Shown here: one piece after another, positions 60,615 to 64,000 of the stretch
How positions within the stretch are numbered: position 1 is the stretch's first letter
How the letters are laid out: every line of letters begins with the position of its first letter
Assembly: GCA_947471745.1 (NCBI GenBank)
Contig: CANJKZ010000461.1
Location: 935,001-999,000, forward strand
Source: Closterium sp. Naga37s-1
Taxonomy: Eukaryota > Streptophyta > Zygnematophyceae > Desmidiales > Closteriaceae
Direction of reading: 5' to 3'
DNA: 64,000 bases
The notes under the pieces: generated by a model
Seen by the model: only the letters and a program-made list of their open reading frames with translations
Told to the model about the DNA's origin: nothing
Database searches by the model: none
Program-made: the position numbers and the translations under genes

Positions 60615-63600
60615 ATGGCTCCAGAAGGAAAAGCCACTGCAGATTCTCCGGGCCCACCACCAGCAACACCCACTGCACCATCAGCGGTGACCTCTGTCAG
60701 CGCCGCTCTCGTTGAGCAGCTGGTCGCACGCATCAACGCTCTTGAGAGCCATCAAGCCATGAGCATCGATGGCTCAAGCTATGCACGTGGAGTTGCTGGA
60801 CTTCCTCTCCCTGGAGAAGACCGCCGCGTCAACTCCGAGAGATCTTTCACGTTTGACAATCGTCAAGCCTCAGCTCCTGCGCAAGACAGTCAACAACGCG
60901 CAAACTCAGACACGATTGCAACAATGCAATCAAAATTCGTTCTGACATCGAAGCTGAAAACATCAGTTCCTTTCGATGGAAAGGACTTCTACACGTGGAG
61001 ATTCGAGTTCGAGCTCCTCGCGACAACCGCGCAAATCTGGATATACTACGATGGAAGCTTAAAGTTTCCAACGGAGGGAACCATTCAAGAGAAGAATCAG
61101 TACTACCACGAGTCTCTTCTCGCGTACACCACTCTCCTCCGAAATCTCTCTCCTGCCGAACAGCTTGGCATTCGCTCCTACAAATCAGAGTGGGCACCCG
61201 CATACTCTTCTTGGGAGCACCTGCGCAACTCATACATGGCAACGGATCCCGTTACCATGAGTCGCCTACTCAGTCAGCTCACATCGGTCAAAATGCAACA
61301 AGGGGAGAAGGCGGGACCTTACATCAATCGGTGCCGCAATTTGCGCGATCACATCAGGAAGTGCGGCGGATCCGTCCCAGACGACATGTTCGTCTCAATG
61401 GTCCTCTCCGACCTCGGACCTGACTGGCGTCAATGCCAATCCTTGCTCCGCGCTCGAGCAACCGTTTCCGAATCGGCCCTGTGCGCCACTCTTCTCTCCG
61501 AGCAAAAGGAGATCGACCTGTACAACGAGAAGAACACCAAACGAGAGAAGTTAGTCTTCTACGTCGGAGCCACTGAAGGGGAGCAGCACGGAAAGAAAGG
61601 AACTTTCTGCAAGTACTGCAAGAAGCCTGGGCACACTATCGATCGGTGCTACAAGCGAAAGGCCGCCGACGAAAGACGCAATAACCCTTCAAGCCTTCAA
61701 TCCTCAACGGCTTCAACCTCTTCCGCCGCAACAACCACAGTTTCGCCACCCTGCGTCGCAAGCACCTCGCAGACACCTGCACGCATTACGACCAAGGATA
61801 AAGGCAAGGGGACAATCATGAGATGCATGGCTCGCTGCAACAGAGGATTTCGATACTACGATCGAGTAACGTTCGCGGTTGACGACCCCATCAACCCTGT
61901 TGCACCCAGACAAGACAACGATCCCACTATCCCTACATGGTTCAATGAATCACAAAGGTACCCTCCTGATTTCGAGTTGCCACCACCGACACCGGAATCG
62001 CCTCCTAGCATCTCGGCGAACCGGTACTTCGCTCTCTCGCCATATACTGGCGAAATGGATCGCGTGGTTACGCCGAAAATCGCCAACATCGCGCGACAGA
62101 GCCGCGAGAACATTAACACCTGGTACCTGGACAGTTGCTGCGGACAGCACATAGTGGGATCGCCAACGTTCATTAGCAACTCCAAACGCATGCGTCGTCC
62201 CTGCGAGATCACAGTAGCAAACAACGGCACACTCAAGGCATACGACATCGGGGAGATCTTCCTTGAAGCTGATGACACACGATTCACGATTCACATTGGC
62301 GACGTACTCGTCGCTCCAGATCTGCGGTACAACCTGCTTTCCTCGGCACAGCTCATGCGGTGCGGAGTCGACATTCGAAGCAACCGTAAAGACAAGACCT
62401 TCGAACTCTTCTACGGCAACACTTACATCGGCAAAGCCGTTGATGATGACGGGGTCTTCGTACTGCAGTTCTCAGCTCAGGGTACCACCGGAGATTCTCA
62501 CCGCACCTTGCTACTGAAGACGACTCCTTCAGAGACACCAACTTGGTCGCATCCCACGGAAATGGATCTCGAGCGTCCCGCCTCGGACGGCCTTCTACGG
62601 CTGCGCACCGTTCCGACTGCCTCAACCTCCAACCCAGCAGAGACTGGACCTGCATCAATGGAAGAGAACAGCGGCACGTCAGCTCCTGCGGAACCAGTCA
62701 CTGAAGAAAGCGAAAAGACTGGAACTCGTTCAGGCAGTCCCGGCCCTGCACTTGGCCCCTTGGGAGATGTCCTGACGCCAGAAGAAGCAGCGGCAGAAGG
62801 ACGGGACACTATCTCGGCATCCGAGGACGCCGCCACTGCTCCAACAGACGCTGGCGCTGCCACCAGAGGCGACTGGGGAACTGGAGGCTGGGGAACCGGA
62901 GGAACCGGAGGCGGCTGGGGAACTTCGACAAGCGAAGGAGGATGGGGGCAAGCTGCCCCTGCCTATCCCGAAGCTCCAGGACTTCCCGCAGCGAAAACCG
63001 CAGCGATCGACCCTTATTGTGCAACACGCGGCACCAGCTGGGGCGGACCTCCTCTTCCGGACCAGTACGCTCCTGACACACCAGAACCAATGCAAGAGGA
63101 GTCAGAGGAAGAAGAAACCTACGAAATTTTCGGAGAAGCAGCAGAACTGCCAATACCTACCGAGGAGCCGGAGCCGCCAGAACAAGGACCACAAGAAATT
63201 GAGGTCATCGGGGCCGAGTACAATTATTTTCGAATTCCCATGAAGGGACTCCCCGTCCGCGACTGGCCCAACCAGTGCCTGCTTGTAACCGGAGATCAAG
63301 TCGACGCCGGCGACACCGACGACATCATCGGGATTCCACACGCGCTTCTGGAACGGAAGTCAATCCACGCGTTCGCCGCCGACGCCGACGACGCCGACGA
63401 CGCCGCCGATGCAGGACCTGAAGGGGAGGCAAACGACGAAGCAGCAAGAAACAAGTATTATCAGAAAACGGTCGGCTACTGCGCGGAACCAGAAATCTGG
63501 CATCAACGGCTCGGGCACCCTTCTCACGCAACACTCAAAAACTCCCTGCGGGCTGGCGTCCTCGACGACGGAGCACTACTCCTTCCCCGCGGAGGCTCCC

Positions 63601-64000
63601 TCACCATAGACTCCGAAGACCCGCCATGCACAGTGTGTCCTGCTGCGTCACTCACCCACAAGCCCTTCCCCGACCTGCCGCCCGGTTACGAACGCTACAA
63701 ACCACTTGACAAAGTTTACAGCGACTTCATGTGCTTGACGAAGGACGGACTCGACGGCGAATCATACACACTTACCTTCATCGACGCAAGCACTCGCTAC
63801 GTCTGGGCTATTAATACTGACTGCAGGCCACTCGCCTTCGAGTGCTTCATCGCGTGGATGAAGCGGGCTGAACGACAATCGGGCCTTAAGCTGAAGAGCT
63901 GGCAGACGGACAGAGCCCTGGAGTTCTTCTCAGACGAATTCAAGGAGCTCTTCAGGCAGAAGGGAATTGAACACCTGGTGTCCCTGCCCTACGCTCACGA
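60615..64000 (+). CDS. Gag-Pol polyprotein of copia H (partial, 5' part)
   Basis: The frame starts MAPEGKATADSPGPPP and shows no stop that I can see over about 1128 codons to the window edge. Gag core words are TSVPFDGKDFYTWRFEFE and MSRLLSQLTSVKMQQGEKAG. A canonical zinc knuckle CKYCKKPGHTIDRC is near 61610-61650. The protease region is near 62120-62480 (VLVAPDLRYNLLSSAQLM). A long acidic, Pro/Gly/Thr-rich spacer at 62500-63200 follows, then pre-integrase HQRLGHPSHATLKN near 63500 and the integrase core start (DFMCLTKDGLDG, FIDASTRYVWA, WQTDRALEFFSDEF). RT and RNase H lie beyond the edge. Confidence 0.88.
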   Translation, partial: MAPEGKATADSPGPPPATPTAPSAVTSVSAALVEQLVARINALESHQAMSIDGSSYARGVAGLPLPGEDRRVNSERSFTFDNRQASAPAQDSQQRANSDTIATMQSKFVLTSKLKTSVPFDGKDFYTWRFEFELLATTAQIWIYYDGSLKFPTEGTIQEKNQYYHESLLAYTTLLRNLSPAEQLGIRSYKSEWAPAYSSWEHLRNSYMATDPVTMSRLLSQLTSVKMQQGEKAGPYINRCRNLRDHIRKCGGSVPDDMFVSMVLSDLGPDWRQCQSLLRARATVSESALCATLLSEQKEIDLYNEKNTKREKLVFYVGATEGEQHGKKGTFCKYCKKPGHTIDRCYKRKAADERRNNPSSLQSSTASTSSAATTTVSPPCVASTSQTPARITTKDKGKGTIMRCMARCNRGFRYYDRVTFAVDDPINPVAPRQDNDPTIPTWFNESQRYPPDFELPPPTPESPPSISANRYFALSPYTGEMDRVVTPKIANIARQSRENINTWYLDSCCGQHIVGSPTFISNSKRMRRPCEITVANNGTLKAYDIGEIFLEADDTRFTIHIGDVLVAPDLRYNLLSSAQLMRCGVDIRSNRKDKTFELFYGNTYIGKAVDDDGVFVLQFSAQGTTGDSHRTLLLKTTPSETPTWSHPTEMDLERPASDGLLRLRTVPTASTSNPAETGPASMEENSGTSAPAEPVTEESEKTGTRSGSPGPALGPLGDVLTPEEAAAEGRDTISASEDAATAPTDAGAATRGDWGTGGWGTGGTGGGWGTSTSEGGWGQAAPAYPEAPGLPAAKTAAIDPYCATRGTSWGGPPLPDQYAPDTPEPMQEESEEEETYEIFGEAAELPIPTEEPEPPEQGPQEIEVIGAEYNYFRIPMKGLPVRDWPNQCLLVTGDQVDAGDTDDIIGIPHALLERKSIHAFAADADDADDAADAGPEGEANDEAARNKYYQKTVGYCAEPEIWHQRLGHPSHATLKNSLRAGVLDDGALLLPRGGSLTIDSEDPPCTVCPAASLTHKPFPDLPPGYERYKPLDKVYSDFMCLTKDGLDGESYTLTFIDASTRYVWAINTDCRPLAFECFIAWMKRAERQSGLKLKSWQTDRALEFFSDEFKELFRQKGIEHLVSLPYAH

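Larger units (their letters stand above)
60051..64000 (+). mobile_element. Ty1/copia element H, left part (runs off the window)
   Basis: A probable 5' LTR at 60051-60506 starts TGTTGGAATAAC and ends ATAACA, followed by primer-like TGGTATGAGAGCT at 60510. Gag-Pol starts at 60615 and stays open to the window end. The right LTR is outside, so neither age nor target duplication can be judged. Relic F at 34.5-35.8 kb is probably the same family. Confidence 0.82.

Overview
The window looks like nuclear DNA of a green-lineage eukaryote. The evidence is GT-AG introns with strong GTGAGT-type donors, an organelle-type DEG10 protease of the plant kind, plant telomere-like CCCTAAACCC words, and many Ty1/copia elements whose primer sites match plant initiator tRNA-Met (TGGTATCAGAGC type). 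A streptophyte alga such as a zygnematophyte fits the GC-rich, repeat-rich style, but that placement is inference. No rRNA gene, convincing tRNA gene or CRISPR array was found.

Layout. 1-6.3 kb has no recognisable gene. It holds duplicated segments, a 40-bp satellite with telomere-like words (3.0-3.4 kb) and a 72-bp satellite built around a splice-acceptor-like sequence (3.55-4.6 kb). 6.35-11.76 kb (minus) is a DEG10-like serine protease gene in five recognisable exons. Nearly every exon is accompanied by extra, partly decayed tandem copies of itself, and a TGA replaces a conserved Trp codon in the last exon. 11.8-13.3 kb holds two small inverted-repeat elements.

13.8-24.4 kb is the most interesting part. 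It has two convergent, intron-bearing genes. The plus-strand gene (14998-18269) encodes a tyrosine recombinase of the Crypton/Ndc10-like type: catalytic R, HxxR, HW and Y, then a coiled coil and a GCR1_C-like DNA-binding domain. Palindromic E2F-like sites and a TATA box lie upstream. The minus-strand gene (24293 down to 18742) has seven exons whose phases agree. It encodes a large protein of unknown family with acidic and Lys-Glu tracts. Together they look like a large Crypton-type DNA transposon with a partner gene, which I do not recognise from described plant elements.

26-64 kb is a graveyard and nest of LTR elements. A young copia (A, 26076-33100) has LTRs identical by eye. An older nest at 34.5-49 kb has a copia relic (F) next to a TRIM, the TRIM split by copia D, and D split by a young, whole-looking copia E. 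A broken Ty3/gypsy element with a chromodomain (G, 49.9-60 kb) is split by copia C (52309-59092). A further copia (H) starts at 60051 and runs off the window. Copias A, C and D are sisters: related short LTRs, a GC-rich tandem-repeat leader, and an expanded Gly/Ala/Glu-coding linker between integrase and reverse transcriptase.
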